DNA of 64,000 nucleotides from Mesobacillus harenae. GTDB lineage: Bacteria; Bacillota; Bacilli; Bacillales; Cytobacillaceae. The notes below the pieces were generated by a model. The model had not been told where the DNA came from and ran no database searches. It saw only the letters and a program-made list of their open reading frames with translations. Of this stretch, positions 17,199-25,746 are shown piece by piece. The translations under genes and the position numbers were made by a program. Location: contig NZ_JABUNR010000005.1 of the NCBI RefSeq assembly GCF_013343715.1, positions 62,001-126,000 of the forward strand. Reading direction: 5' to 3'. Within the stretch, counting starts at the first letter, position 1. Each line of letters opens with the position of its first letter.

Positions 17199-18431
17199 CT
17201 AACTAGGTGTTTTCTTCTTTATTTCAATCAGTTTCAAACGGTTATCATCAATCGATTTGATTTCAAAATGCAAATGGTGATATTCAAATGTATCCCCTTC
17301 TGCTGGGAAATGACCGATCTCTTTTAAAAGAAACCCTGACAGATTGTCTTCCTCTTCAGGAAGTTTGGTTTTAAAAACTTCATTTAGTCGATGCAGACCG
17401 AGCTTGCCGTTGCAAATAATATGGGAATCAGTTAATTCATCGATTAACACTTCTTCATCTTCATCCATCTCATCTTTAATCTCGAGGCCAATCATCGCTT
17501 CAATGATATCCTCATTCGTGATGATTCCCTCTGTTCCTCCATATTCATCAAGGACAATAGCAATATGCTTACGCTCTTTCAGCATCTTCTTAAAAACTCT
17601 TTCAATTGAATGAAACTCGAATACAAACAGAGGTTCTTTATCTATCAAGTCGTCTAAAGCCATTTTAGGGTTAAGTGACCAGGAAATGAGCAGCTTGGAA
17701 TGAAACACACCGACAATATTATCCATGTTCTCTTTGAAAATCGGGTATCTCGTAAAACTATTGTTTAAGACAATATCTCTTGCGTCCTCAAACGCAGCTT
17801 CAATAGGAATTCCGATTATTTCAGTCCGCGGCGTTTTAAGAGCATCTTTTACATCAAGGTTTTGAAAATCAATTGCCCCTTTAATCCTTTGAGTTTCTTC
17901 ATTTCGGAAGGTTCCCTCCAGAGCAGCAATGTCCACCATTGTAATTAGCTCTTCTTTAGAAATTGAAACAGGCTCTGCTTTTCCCCCTGAAATCATCTTA
18001 ATAATTGTTCTTGTAAAACCGGTTAAAAGGAAAGTCAGCGGTTTAAACAATATTAACAGGACTCTAATAACAGGAAAAACAGTATAAGCAACCTTTTCTG
18101 AAAAAGTGGCTGCAATCGACTTTGGGAGGACTTCAGCAAAAACAATCAGGACTAAAGTCAATATACCTGTCGCAATTCCAACATTAAAGCCATACTCAAT
18201 CGCAACTATTGTAACTAGGGTAGGCAGCATAATATTGGCAATATTATTTCCAATCAAGATTCCTGTAATCAGTTCATTCGGTTTAGAAACGAGCTTAAGC
18301 AGCTTTTGCGATTTTTTATCATCATTATCTGCCTTTGTCTTAATTTTCATCTTATTTACGGCTGTAAGTGCCGTTTCACTTCCAGATAAAAAGAATGACA
18401 TTAGTAAAAAAAATAAAATTGCTATAAACAC
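17199..18431 (-). CDS. mpfA: Hemolysin/CNNM-family CBS protein, probable magnesium exporter
   Basis: 410 residues: a DUF21 membrane domain with about four helices (residues ~1-180, with the SGSETALTAVNK start typical of the family), a CBS pair (~195-320, including FTRYPIFKENMDNIVGVFH and IVLDEYGGTEGIIT) and a CorC/HlyC C-terminal domain (~335-405). This is the architecture of B. subtilis MpfA (YhdP), which protects against magnesium overload, and of animal CNNM proteins. The GTG start follows CTGGAGGAC. It stands alone with its own terminator. The ion specificity is inferred from the family. Paralogues such as YqhB/YrkA are alternatives. Confidence 0.82.
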   Translation of the reverse strand: MFIAILFFLLMSFFLSGSETALTAVNKMKIKTKADNDDKKSQKLLKLVSKPNELITGILIGNNIANIMLPTLVTIVAIEYGFNVGIATGILTLVLIVFAEVLPKSIAATFSEKVAYTVFPVIRVLLILFKPLTFLLTGFTRTIIKMISGGKAEPVSISKEELITMVDIAALEGTFRNEETQRIKGAIDFQNLDVKDALKTPRTEIIGIPIEAAFEDARDIVLNNSFTRYPIFKENMDNIVGVFHSKLLISWSLNPKMALDDLIDKEPLFVFEFHSIERVFKKMLKERKHIAIVLDEYGGTEGIITNEDIIEAMIGLEIKDEMDEDEEVLIDELTDSHIICNGKLGLHRLNEVFKTKLPEEEDNLSGFLLKEIGHFPAEGDTFEYHHLHFEIKSIDDNRLKLIEIKKKTPS

Positions 18432-18795
18432 TTTTTGTCCTCCAGCTAGGAATAAATTTTCGACATTTTACAATAATAGGAAAAAGCAGCCATATAATCA
18501 GATGTGTTACGGTTAATTTAAAAAGTTACCCATATTTTCAAATGCAGTAAGTAGCGATTGTTGTATTTCTTCATCTATTCCCGCGTGCACCAAAAAATAT
18601 GCATTTCTTCTATATTAATCATAACAAAGATACATCCTAGAACGAACATTTTCAAATAATATTATCTGAAATAAAAATGGATTGATAAATTCATTATTTT
18701 AATTAGAATTTTTATAAAAATATTTGAATATTCAAGCCACAATTGGAAAAGAAACCCTAAATATTTTTCTTTGCTATCTTGGTATAATAAGGATA
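18432..18795. other. Divergent intergenic region
   Basis: Very AT-rich. A TATAAT hexamer at 18783 may be the -10 element of the SGNH hydrolase gene; no matching -35 is obvious. No magnesium-box riboswitch was recognised upstream of the mpfA-like gene. Confidence 0.35.
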
Positions 18796-18811
18796 TAAAG
18801 GAGAGGAGCTT

Positions 18812-19630
18812 TTGAAACTATTCAAGCTATTATTAGTTTTTGTAATCGTTGGTGCACTTTGTGTTTCGGCTTGGTTTTACTATCCGCAATACCAGATTGA
18901 AAGAATGAAAAAGCAAGCCATCGAAACCACCACTGATGTGCAAAAAACTTCATATATAAATTATTTTCAAGATTCAACAGAGCAGCAAATTGATCATCTA
19001 GCTATAGGAGACTCTGTAATCCGCGGCTACGGAGCTAATCATGATGAGAGTCTCGTTCACCAATTTTCCAGTCAGCTTGAGGAAAACACGGGTAAAAGTG
19101 TTCATCTCCAAAACGAAGGCATTAACGGGATAACCAGTGGCGAATTAAATTCAATCGTCCAAGCAGGCCAGTTCGACCAACAGTTTAAGTATGCAGACAT
19201 TATTACGATCAATGTTGGAGGAAATGATGTTTTACGCATGGCACAGAAACAAGATTATTACCGTGCCTTCCAGGAATTCGAACAGCTTCAATCGAACTTT
19301 TCTGAGAATCTCAATTCCATTGTCGCCCATATTGACAAGCTTAATCCCAATGCCGCGATTGTATTGCTTGAACTATACAACCCTTTGCACCCTGATAATC
19401 AAGTATACAGCCTTGCAGAAAAATTGCTTCCAAAATGGAATGTGAAAATCTATGAGGTTGCTAAGCAAAATCCGAACGCAATCGTTGTTGAAACAACTAA
19501 AGTAATTAACGGTAAAAACCTCCATCATTTATCGGCTGATGGTGTTCACCCCAATTCAGATGGGTACGCAGCGATCTCTAGCCAAATCTTGTACCAATTC
19601 ACAAATCAATATATTCAAAAAGCAGTGTAG
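18812..19630 (+). CDS. Secreted or anchored SGNH/GDSL-family hydrolase
   Basis: 272 residues, TTG start with AAGGAGAGGA upstream. One N-terminal hydrophobic segment (signal anchor or cleaved signal) precedes an SGNH domain: block I AIGDSVIRGYG with the serine nucleophile, a Gly in NEGINGITSG, block III NVGGNDVLRMA, and the distal ADGVHPNSDGY with Asp and His. It is probably a lipase, esterase or deacetylase acting outside the membrane. It is a paralogue of the gene at 9164. It ends at a clear terminator. Confidence 0.86.
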   Translation: MKLFKLLLVFVIVGALCVSAWFYYPQYQIERMKKQAIETTTDVQKTSYINYFQDSTEQQIDHLAIGDSVIRGYGANHDESLVHQFSSQLEENTGKSVHLQNEGINGITSGELNSIVQAGQFDQQFKYADIITINVGGNDVLRMAQKQDYYRAFQEFEQLQSNFSENLNSIVAHIDKLNPNAAIVLLELYNPLHPDNQVYSLAEKLLPKWNVKIYEVAKQNPNAIVVETTKVINGKNLHHLSADGVHPNSDGYAAISSQILYQFTNQYIQKAV

Positions 19631-19666
19631 AAAGAGGGAATTCCCTTCCTTCACACTGCTTTTTTG
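19621..19666 (+). terminator. Terminator of the SGNH hydrolase gene
   Basis: AGCAGTGT...ACACTGCT stem, with an inner GAGGGAATTCCCTTC extension, followed by TTTTTT. Confidence 0.85.
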
Positions 19667-19721
19667 TATTCAGGACCCAGAAAGTTCCCAGGTTTTTAAT
19701 CATCGTAGGGGTTTTCTGCAA

Positions 19722-19909
19722 TTACATCATGCCATTATCAATTTCATTCTTAATAGTGTGCATGTGGGATTCCACATATGCTCTTTCATAACCTGACACA
19801 TGCTTGGCATTTTCTTCTGGAACCAGATCAGAAATGCCGAGTTTTTTGTATATCCAGTCAACTAAACACCAAAACCTAGCAGTCCTCCGAAAAGAGCTAA
19901 CCAAACCAT
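19722..19909 (-). pseudogene. Small membrane-anchored protein gene with an apparent frameshift
   Basis: From ATG 19909 (upstream AGGGTGACGGAG) one frame reads MVWLALFGGLLGFGV and stops. The next frame over continues VDWIYKKLGISDLVPEENAK and runs to the stop at 19722 with a soluble, charged tail ending NEIDNGMM. A single-base change near 19864 would join a hydrophobic N-terminal helix to this tail and give a sensible ~60-residue protein. Either the gene is broken or the assembly has an error. I do not recognise the family. Confidence 0.5.
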
Positions 19910-19919
19910 ACTCCGTCAC

Positions 19920-20222
19920 CCTTTCTGGTTTTTATTATTAAGATGGAAATCCAAAATTGAGGGCATTTTATAAGGATCTTAGTCGATTTACTGCTTGAGC
20001 AGCCTGCCAGAATGATAAGCAGGATAACACACAACGTCCCCACGTTCTCATTACTACAACCCCTATTTTTATAACCTTTATTATTAGTACGTTTATTCTA
20101 AATAAAAGTTTCAACATTCAGACATATCAAACTATAAAACCCAAGGACAAGCATATTTAAGGAAGCTGAGAGGTGAATTTGTTACACTAATATGGAAATG
20201 AAATATTTGGTTTAAGGGGGAA
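19920..20222. other. Intergenic region
   Basis: Divergent spacer between the frameshifted small gene and the flavoprotein. No motif, RNA or gene was recognised in it. Confidence 0.35.
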
Positions 20223-20231
20223 TTTTTAGGT

Positions 20232-20795
20232 ATGTATGATATTTTAATTGTTGGAGCTGGACCGGCTGGAGCCAGTGCTGCTCTTTTTGCTGCAAAAGCT
20301 GGGAAACAAACATTGGTCCTTGATCATGATAAGAGTATTACAAAAAAAGCTTGGATTAAAAACCATTATGGTGTTCCAGAAATTGACGGACCAGAACTAG
20401 TGGCTATTGGTAAAAAACAGGCTGCAGAATTTGGGGCAAAGATCGTTGAAGGTGAAGCCTTAACGATTAAAAAAGCTGATGAAGGATTCAGCGTCGAAAC
20501 AGAAAACGGTGTCTTTGAAGCCAAGCACATCATTCTTGCAACCGGGTTAAGCATTGATCTAGCCGAAAAGCTAGGTGTGAAAACAAAGGATGGTTCAGAA
20601 CCGCGCATTAAAAGAGTCATTGATGCAGACCATAACGGAAGAACCAGCATCGAAGGAGTCTGGGCAGCTGGCACTTGTGCAAATGTCAGTGTTCATACAA
20701 TCATCACTGCAGGTGACGGCGCAAAGGTAGCTATTAATGTGCTTAGCGAGTTAAACGGAGAACGTTATGTTGACCATGACCTGCTAAAATCATAA
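20232..20795 (+). CDS. Mini FAD-binding oxidoreductase (TrxB-like, lacking the NAD(P)H domain)
   Basis: 187 residues. It has the FAD-binding GAGPAGASAALFAAKAG at the N-terminus, an HIILATG motif in the middle, and the C-terminal FAD motif GVWAAGTCANVSVHT..TAGDGAKVA, as in thioredoxin reductases. The inserted NADPH-binding domain and redox CxxC of TrxB (about 310 residues) are absent, leaving only the split FAD domain. Such short flavoproteins occur in Bacillaceae and are annotated only as NAD(P)/FAD-dependent oxidoreductases. The ATG follows AAGGGGG. It is monocistronic with a good terminator. Confidence 0.8.
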   Translation: MYDILIVGAGPAGASAALFAAKAGKQTLVLDHDKSITKKAWIKNHYGVPEIDGPELVAIGKKQAAEFGAKIVEGEALTIKKADEGFSVETENGVFEAKHIILATGLSIDLAEKLGVKTKDGSEPRIKRVIDADHNGRTSIEGVWAAGTCANVSVHTIITAGDGAKVAINVLSELNGERYVDHDLLKS

Positions 20796-20810
20796 TACAA
20801 TAACGTAGAA

Positions 20811-20837
20811 AGCTGTCCGGCAACTGGACAGCTTTTT
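20811..20837 (+). terminator. Terminator of the mini flavoprotein gene
   Basis: AGCTGTCC and GGACAGCT stem followed by TTTTT. Confidence 0.88.
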
Positions 20838-20866
20838 CTGCTTTCATAATTATTGTTTCCGTATGA

Positions 20867-21166
20867 CTATTTATCCGCCAGGTTCATGGCTGTTTCAGCT
20901 GCTGTCATATCGACGTGAATCTGCTGGCTTATATCACTGGGATAATAATATCCTTTCGAAATCATATAATTGCTGATGTTTTCATGTGTCTCGACAGCGG
21001 TCCTCAACTGTTCCCTTAAAATCTCACGCATTTCAGGTGTCGCTGTTTCTGTAATCGCAACTGCCAGATTTCGGACCCCCGACTTGGCGGCGATCAAGAA
21101 ATCGGTAGCAATAACCTGTTCAGTCATCCCGCCCATTCCTATTATCTTCTGAATCAGTTCATTCAC
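20867..21166 (-). CDS. yraD: CotF-family spore coat protein (YraD-like)
   Basis: 99 residues, GTG start with GGGAGG eight bases upstream. It is helical, with AKSGVRNLAVAITETATPEM, then HENISNYMISKGYYYPSDI, the pattern of the CotF-like coat family and the same length as B. subtilis YraD. Its start overlaps the stop of the upstream partner by four bases, so the two are translationally coupled. It is probably made in the mother cell late in sporulation and placed in the coat. The mirror pair at 21521-22112 is related. Confidence 0.83.
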   Translation of the reverse strand: MNELIQKIIGMGGMTEQVIATDFLIAAKSGVRNLAVAITETATPEMREILREQLRTAVETHENISNYMISKGYYYPSDISQQIHVDMTAAETAMNLADK

Positions 21167-21369
21167 AAGACTGGCCTCCCTGCTCTTATTAACCCTTGCA
21201 ATTGTTGAATCTCTTGGTATCCACTTGCAGCATCATTTTCTAAAATTTGTTTAAGTTCGTCATCCTGAACCAGCTTACTCATCAAAGCTGACTTGGTAAC
21301 ACAGAGATTTTTAAAGGTTAATATTTCATGTAAATCTAAAGTTTCATGCACTCCCAAAGTTCCCATCAT
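21163..21369 (-). CDS. yraE: Small coat protein, YraE/YraG-like
   Basis: 68 residues from ATG 21369 (GAGGAAG upstream; a GTG lies six bases earlier in frame). It contains VHETLDLHEILTFKNLCVTKS and a short second helix. The HE-x2-L-x2-HE-I-x3-K motif is shared with the protein at 21521. B. subtilis encodes such ~65-80-residue partners beside CotF-like coat proteins around adhB. It is coupled to the YraD-like gene downstream. Confidence 0.8.
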   Translation of the reverse strand: MMGTLGVHETLDLHEILTFKNLCVTKSALMSKLVQDDELKQILENDAASGYQEIQQLQGLIRAGRPVL

Positions 21370-21520
21370 ATTCACTTCCTCTAAAATAATTTACTTTTTT
21401 AGCGTGTGTATTTGATAGGTAATTATTCATGGAAGCCCTCCTCTCTCTCTTCTCGATTGTATAAATCCCTCCAGTAAGGAGTAAATTAACTTTGTTAAAG
21501 ACTTGTGGAGGTGATAGATC

Positions 21521-21736
21521 ATGGAACAACAGGAAGCAATGGCCTTTCATGAAACAATGGAAACTCATGAAATTCTTAATTTTAAAACGATCTGTCTAGT
21601 TCGCTCAAAACTTATGCAGGGCATTTGCTTTGACAATGATTTGAAAAATTTAATGCAGAAAGATGTCGAGCAATCTTCAAGAGCGATAAAAGAACTTAAG
21701 GAATTATATACAAAAGCGCGAACTACTTTACAATGA
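21521..21736 (+). CDS. yraG: Small coat protein, YraG-like
   Basis: 71 residues, with AFHETMETHEILNFKTICLV, closely matching its divergent counterpart at 21163. The ATG follows GTGGAGGTGA. It is first in a plus-strand operon yraG-yraF-adhB, the same order as in B. subtilis. The 145-bp spacer to the divergent pair must hold two promoters. Confidence 0.82.
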   Translation: MEQQEAMAFHETMETHEILNFKTICLVRSKLMQGICFDNDLKNLMQKDVEQSSRAIKELKELYTKARTTLQ

Positions 21737-21746
21737 GGTGAAAGTC

Positions 21747-22112
21747 ATGAGAACAATGGATTTTTTAGATCCAGGTAGTGCTGAAGGAATGCCGGATAAG
21801 GCAGATGCAGCATTCGCCTTGGACTTTTTGTTATCTGTAAAAAATGGAATACGTAATTACTCCTTTGCTTTAACAGAAACATCCAGTCCAGAAGTCCGGA
21901 ATACCTTGTTTAAACAGATGGAAGAAAGTATGGATTTACATGCAGAATTGTCCGATTTGATGATTAGCAAAGGCTGGCTTTATTCCCATGATGTTGGCAA
22001 ACAAGTGGAGTTAGATTTAAAATCTGCTGACATGGCCCTTGATATTGCTGAAATGAACCTATATCCAAGAGACACAGACCGACTTGGAATGATGGCAACG
22101 CCAAATAAATAA
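21747..22112 (+). CDS. yraF: CotF-family spore coat protein (YraF-like)
   Basis: 121 residues from ATG 21747, chosen over GTG 21738 because GAGGTGA lies just upstream. The core SVKNGIRNYSFALTETSSPE, then HAELSDLMISKGWLY parallels the YraD-like protein. It has a longer N-terminus and a C-terminal extension ending MMATPNK. The stop is 18 bp before adhB. It is probably a coat component expressed in the mother cell. Confidence 0.83.
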   Translation: MRTMDFLDPGSAEGMPDKADAAFALDFLLSVKNGIRNYSFALTETSSPEVRNTLFKQMEESMDLHAELSDLMISKGWLYSHDVGKQVELDLKSADMALDIAEMNLYPRDTDRLGMMATPNK

Positions 22113-22130
22113 AAGGAGGAGATCCTGTTA

Positions 22131-23267
22131 ATGAAAGCAGTTACGTACCAAGGCATCAAAAACGTACAAGTTAAAGATGTCAAGGATCCATCCATTACTA
22201 GTGTTGACGATATAATTGTAAAAGTCACTGCCTCAGCTATTTGCGGTTCTGATTTACATTTGCTCCATGCGCTTATTCCGAATATGCCAACCGATTATGT
22301 AATCGGCCATGAGCCCGTTGGAATCGTTGAGGAAGTTGGCCCTGAGGTTACGAAAGTCAAAAAGGGTGACCGCGTTATCATCCCATTTAATGTAAGCTGC
22401 GGGCATTGCTGGTTTTGCGAGAATGATATCACTAGTCAATGCGACAACTCAAACCAACATGGAGATATGGGCGGATTCTTTGGCTATTCAGAGACAACTG
22501 GTGGTTATGCAGGTGGACAAGCTGAATACATGCGTGTTCCCTATGGAAATTTCACTCCCTTCAAAGTACCTGAGAATGCTGAAGTTGAAGATGAAAATTT
22601 AACTTTAATAGCAGATGCTGCTTCTACAGCTTATTGGAGTGTTGAACATGGTGGAGTAAAAAGTGGGGATACCGTTGTTGTTCTAGGGTGCGGGCCAGTT
22701 GGATTACTTGCCCAAAAATTCGCCTGGCTTAAAGGAGCAAAGCGAGTTATAGCCGCTGATCACCTTACTTATCGGCTCGAGCACGCTAAAAAAACCAATA
22801 AGGTAGAAACAGTCAATATCGAACAGCATGAAAACGTTGGCGAGTATATCAACGAGATGACAAGCGGCGGAGCAGATGTTGTTATAGATTGTACAGGAAT
22901 GAGCGGTAAAATGACTCCTATGGAACAGCTTGGCAGCGGCCTGAAGCTTCATGGAGGAGCGATGGGCGGAATAGTAATTGCCAGCCAGGCGGTTCGGAAG
23001 GCAGGAACCATCCAAATTACAGGGGTTTATGGGGGAAGATACAATGGCTTTCCGCTTGGAGATATTTTTAACCGTAACATCGATCTGAAAATGGGCCAGG
23101 CACCAGTCATCCCAATTATGCCCAAGCTATTTGAAATGATGGGAGACGGAAAATTTGATCCAAAGGATGTTATTTCACATGTCATTCCTTTAGAACAGGC
23201 AAAACACGGTTACGAGATTTTTGATACCCGAACCGACGACTGCATTAAAGTTGTCTTAAAACCTTAA
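22131..23267 (+). CDS. adhB: Zinc-dependent alcohol dehydrogenase
   Basis: 378 residues, MDR family. The catalytic zinc site uses AICGSDLH and GHEPVGIVEEVG; the structural zinc site is CGHCWFCENDITSQC with four cysteines; the NAD-binding Rossmann motif is VVVLGCGPVGLLA. Length, and position after yraG-yraF, match B. subtilis adhB. The ATG follows AAAGGAGGAG. Its coat-gene context suggests expression during sporulation, but the substrate is unknown (a formaldehyde dehydrogenase-like role is possible). It ends at a hairpin. Confidence 0.92.
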   Translation: MKAVTYQGIKNVQVKDVKDPSITSVDDIIVKVTASAICGSDLHLLHALIPNMPTDYVIGHEPVGIVEEVGPEVTKVKKGDRVIIPFNVSCGHCWFCENDITSQCDNSNQHGDMGGFFGYSETTGGYAGGQAEYMRVPYGNFTPFKVPENAEVEDENLTLIADAASTAYWSVEHGGVKSGDTVVVLGCGPVGLLAQKFAWLKGAKRVIAADHLTYRLEHAKKTNKVETVNIEQHENVGEYINEMTSGGADVVIDCTGMSGKMTPMEQLGSGLKLHGGAMGGIVIASQAVRKAGTIQITGVYGGRYNGFPLGDIFNRNIDLKMGQAPVIPIMPKLFEMMGDGKFDPKDVISHVIPLEQAKHGYEIFDTRTDDCIKVVLKP

Positions 23268-23277
23268 ATCCTTTAAC

Positions 23278-23312
23278 GGCGGTGGCTATCTCATTTTAGA
23301 TGCCGCCTTTCT
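23278..23312 (+). terminator. Terminator of the yraG-yraF-adhB operon
   Basis: GGCGG..ATCT and AGAT..CCGCC arms followed by TTTCTT. Confidence 0.7.
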
Positions 23313-23331
23313 TATTCACTCTTCCTCCCCC

Positions 23332-23622
23332 TTAAGTCCCCTTTTTCTTTAATTGTTTATACTGGTCAATAAAGTATTTAGGGTTTGTTTTAACGTGAAA
23401 AGGGAATACACCTTGATTTGTATGAAGATAAAAAAATCCTTGTTTTCCAGACATGACTTTATATGAAACATCATGGACTTCTTTTATTAAAAATCTATGG
23501 GCCGATGTTACAATTTCATCCTCATAGAGGTGGATAAATTCCTCGGTTTCTGTGATTTTTTGTTCATTCCAGTCAATCTCTCTGATCATTTTAATATATG
23601 CCTGTGAGCAGATAAATTCCAT
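23332..23622 (-). CDS. Conserved hypothetical 96-residue protein
   Basis: A soluble protein, ATG with CTGGAGG ten bases upstream. It contains TEEFIHLYEDEIVTSAHRF and GFFYLHTNQGVFPFHVKTNP, alternating strands that resemble a small PH-like or beta-barrel fold, and a basic C-terminus. The strength of the ribosome binding site and the balanced composition support a real gene. No function can be assigned. Confidence 0.65.
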   Translation of the reverse strand: MEFICSQAYIKMIREIDWNEQKITETEEFIHLYEDEIVTSAHRFLIKEVHDVSYKVMSGKQGFFYLHTNQGVFPFHVKTNPKYFIDQYKQLKKKGT

Positions 23623-23839
23623 GTTGTGCCTCCAGTCGAAAATCTGTATGTTTAACTATTGTAAAAGAATAGTTAATCCATATCAAACTAGATCACCTAT
23701 ATTACGGTTTCTTTTCAATTCTTGCCAATCCCTTTACTTAATGCAGTTTCTCCTTTACGCTTAACGAGGTAGATAATTAATAAACAATGGGTTGCTTGTA
23801 GCGGGGTCCCCCTATATTTTACAGAAAGGGGCTTGAAAA

Positions 23840-24121
23840 ATGAATCTAACTAGTATTCAAGACATGCTCCAAGAATTAAAAGGGAAAACATTCGCAAACA
23901 GCAATGTCACTCATAATTTTATCTTGAAAAACAAACAGGAAGTGTCAATCAGTTATAATGAATCAGATGGGAAGTTCACCATTTTATTTACAGACCGAAA
24001 CATCACAGAGCAGTACATTGATGTAGCAAGTGCATCTTTGGCATTGTATAAAACATTTAATGAGGAAGAAAACCTTAAAACTGTTTTAGGTAATGATAGC
24101 CAGCCTGAGGCTGTTCAATAG
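23840..24121 (+). CDS. Hypothetical 93-residue protein
   Basis: The ATG follows GAAAGGGGC. The protein is soluble and mixed alpha/beta (NFILKNKQEVSISYNESDGK, KFTILFTDRN) with an acidic tail. It has its own terminator, so it is probably a single-gene unit. I do not recognise the family. Confidence 0.65.
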   Translation: MNLTSIQDMLQELKGKTFANSNVTHNFILKNKQEVSISYNESDGKFTILFTDRNITEQYIDVASASLALYKTFNEEENLKTVLGNDSQPEAVQ

Positions 24122-24133
24122 TAATAAATACAC

Positions 24134-24156
24134 AGCCGCCGGAAGCGGCTTTTTAT
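24134..24156 (+). terminator. Terminator of the gene at 23840
   Basis: AGCCGC and GCGGCT stem followed by TTTTATTTT. Confidence 0.82.
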
Positions 24157-24204
24157 TTTGACTTACATTCTCAATCGTTGCTGATTTTTTTAGAAATGCG
24201 CTGG

Positions 24205-24262
24205 TTAAACGCACTGTTAATTTTCTCTGCTGTTGTTTACTTCCAGACCATTCGGGACATCT
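24205..24262. repeat. Degenerate intergenic repeat fragment
   Basis: CTGGTTAAACGCACTGTTAA followed by TTTACTTCCAGACC looks like a decayed copy of the repeat at 4927 and 9051. Confidence 0.3.
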
Positions 24263-24354
24263 AGTTTTCGCTTACTGAAAACATGGCCAACAGCCTGAAC
24301 TACTCTAACTGTGTCCTGTAACAACGTCGTCATTTCCGTTTAACTGACTAACCC

Positions 24355-24386
24355 AGAAAAAGGTTTGGATTTTTCATTCCAAACCC
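24355..24386 (-). terminator. Terminator of the ABC exporter operon
   Basis: AGGGTTTGGA and TCCAAACCT stem, followed on the minus strand by TTTTCT. It lies just past the permease stop. Confidence 0.8.
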
Positions 24387-24396
24387 TTCCATTCTA

Positions 24397-25746
24397 TTAT
24401 ATTTCCCTTCTCATTGCCTTCAAAACATCAATTTTTGTAGCGCGCTGAGCAGGGCGCAATCCTGACAAAATCGTAACAATATAACAGATAATTATGCAAA
24501 TCAGCGGCAGGATAAATGGAATATGGCTAAACATTAACCCTTCTGGCAGTTCTTCTCCAAAAGCACTTTGAATAATCATTGGGATCGCAAAATTTACAGC
24601 AAAGCTGATTACATAGGATACAACTGTTCCAATTAATGCCCCGATTAACCCGATATAACTGCTTTCAAGCAAAAATATATTTTTTATAGTACGCGGGTTA
24701 GCCCCAATCGCTTTCATTATACCAATGTCTGGAGCACGCTCCGTTACAGCCATTGTCATGGTATTATAAATTCCTATTGATGCAATTAATATCGCAATTG
24801 TGCCAATGAGGATCAACCCTGCTTTGACAATCGTGAATATCATATTTATCTGCTTTAATTCGGATACAACTGAGTAGCTTGCATAATTCTGTTCTTCAAG
24901 CTTTTCAGTAACACCTTCAACGGCTTCTAGGTTTCTGGCATAAACTTTAACTTCTTCAAATGTATGGTTATCCGTGTCCGTAACTTGCTGTGCTCCACTA
25001 TTCGGATCGTTCATCATACCGCGCGGAGTTCCGGTAAATGCTTCAATTTCTTTCAGGGTTTCCTGTGAAATGAAAACGTTTTGGTCCATTACCCATTCTC
25101 TTGTCGGTTTTTTCCCAATTCCAGCAACAATAACACTAATGTCTTTCTTCTTTTCTTCACCGTCAATCCATTGTTTAGCTGTGAATGTCAGTTCTTTTCC
25201 AACTAAGTCTCCCTGGTACTTGTATTTTTCATTAAGTACACCCTTTTCGTCGTACATATCTTCCTCTTTAGCATTCTCTGAAACCAAAGAGTTGGCAAAA
25301 TCATAGCCGACAATTATTTCATTCTCTTTTTCCGGCAGGGCCCCTGCTGATAATTCAAACCCTGCTTTTATTTCAGAAGGAATGTGAGTCACATATGTTT
25401 GTGCCCATGAACCATATTCGCCAATTTTATAGGATCCTTCCTGAAATAATGCTTGCCGGCGAACAACCGCTTTAACATTATCGAGGTTCTCCAATGCCTC
25501 AATATCTTTTTCAGTTAACGGCCGATATGCTCCATCTCCCTCTTCCTTGCCGTGTACATCAATTTGCGTTACAATCCTTTGTTCAGTCGTTTCTTTAATA
25601 ATTGACTTGTGCAATCCAAATCCAACAGAAGCTAGTACAATTAAAAACGCGCAAGCCATTGCTGTTGCAAGAATGGTCATGAAAACTCTTGTTCGATTCT
25701 TTTTCATATTTTGCTGAACAAATAGGAACTGGTCTTTGAGCTTCAT
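24397..25746 (-). CDS. FtsX/MacB-like ABC transporter permease
   Basis: 449 residues with one N-terminal helix, a large external domain (~45-300) and three C-terminal helices (starting near FTIVKAGLILIGTIAILIAS). The conserved NTMTMAVTERAPDIGIMKAIGA segment after the second helix is the FtsX-domain hallmark. It is the membrane partner of the adjacent ATPase (four-base overlap). Such type VII-like systems drive conformational work across the membrane or export peptides and lipids. No linked two-component system, accessory protein or peptide gene is visible, so the substrate is open. Confidence 0.88.
   Translation of the reverse strand: MKLKDQFLFVQQNMKKNRTRVFMTILATAMACAFLIVLASVGFGLHKSIIKETTEQRIVTQIDVHGKEEGDGAYRPLTEKDIEALENLDNVKAVVRRQALFQEGSYKIGEYGSWAQTYVTHIPSEIKAGFELSAGALPEKENEIIVGYDFANSLVSENAKEEDMYDEKGVLNEKYKYQGDLVGKELTFTAKQWIDGEEKKKDISVIVAGIGKKPTREWVMDQNVFISQETLKEIEAFTGTPRGMMNDPNSGAQQVTDTDNHTFEEVKVYARNLEAVEGVTEKLEEQNYASYSVVSELKQINMIFTIVKAGLILIGTIAILIASIGIYNTMTMAVTERAPDIGIMKAIGANPRTIKNIFLLESSYIGLIGALIGTVVSYVISFAVNFAIPMIIQSAFGEELPEGLMFSHIPFILPLICIIICYIVTILSGLRPAQRATKIDVLKAMRREI

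Noticed and set aside
18432-18811. Magnesium (M-box) riboswitch for the mpfA-like gene
   Set aside because: The region is AT-rich and lacks the conserved M-box elements.
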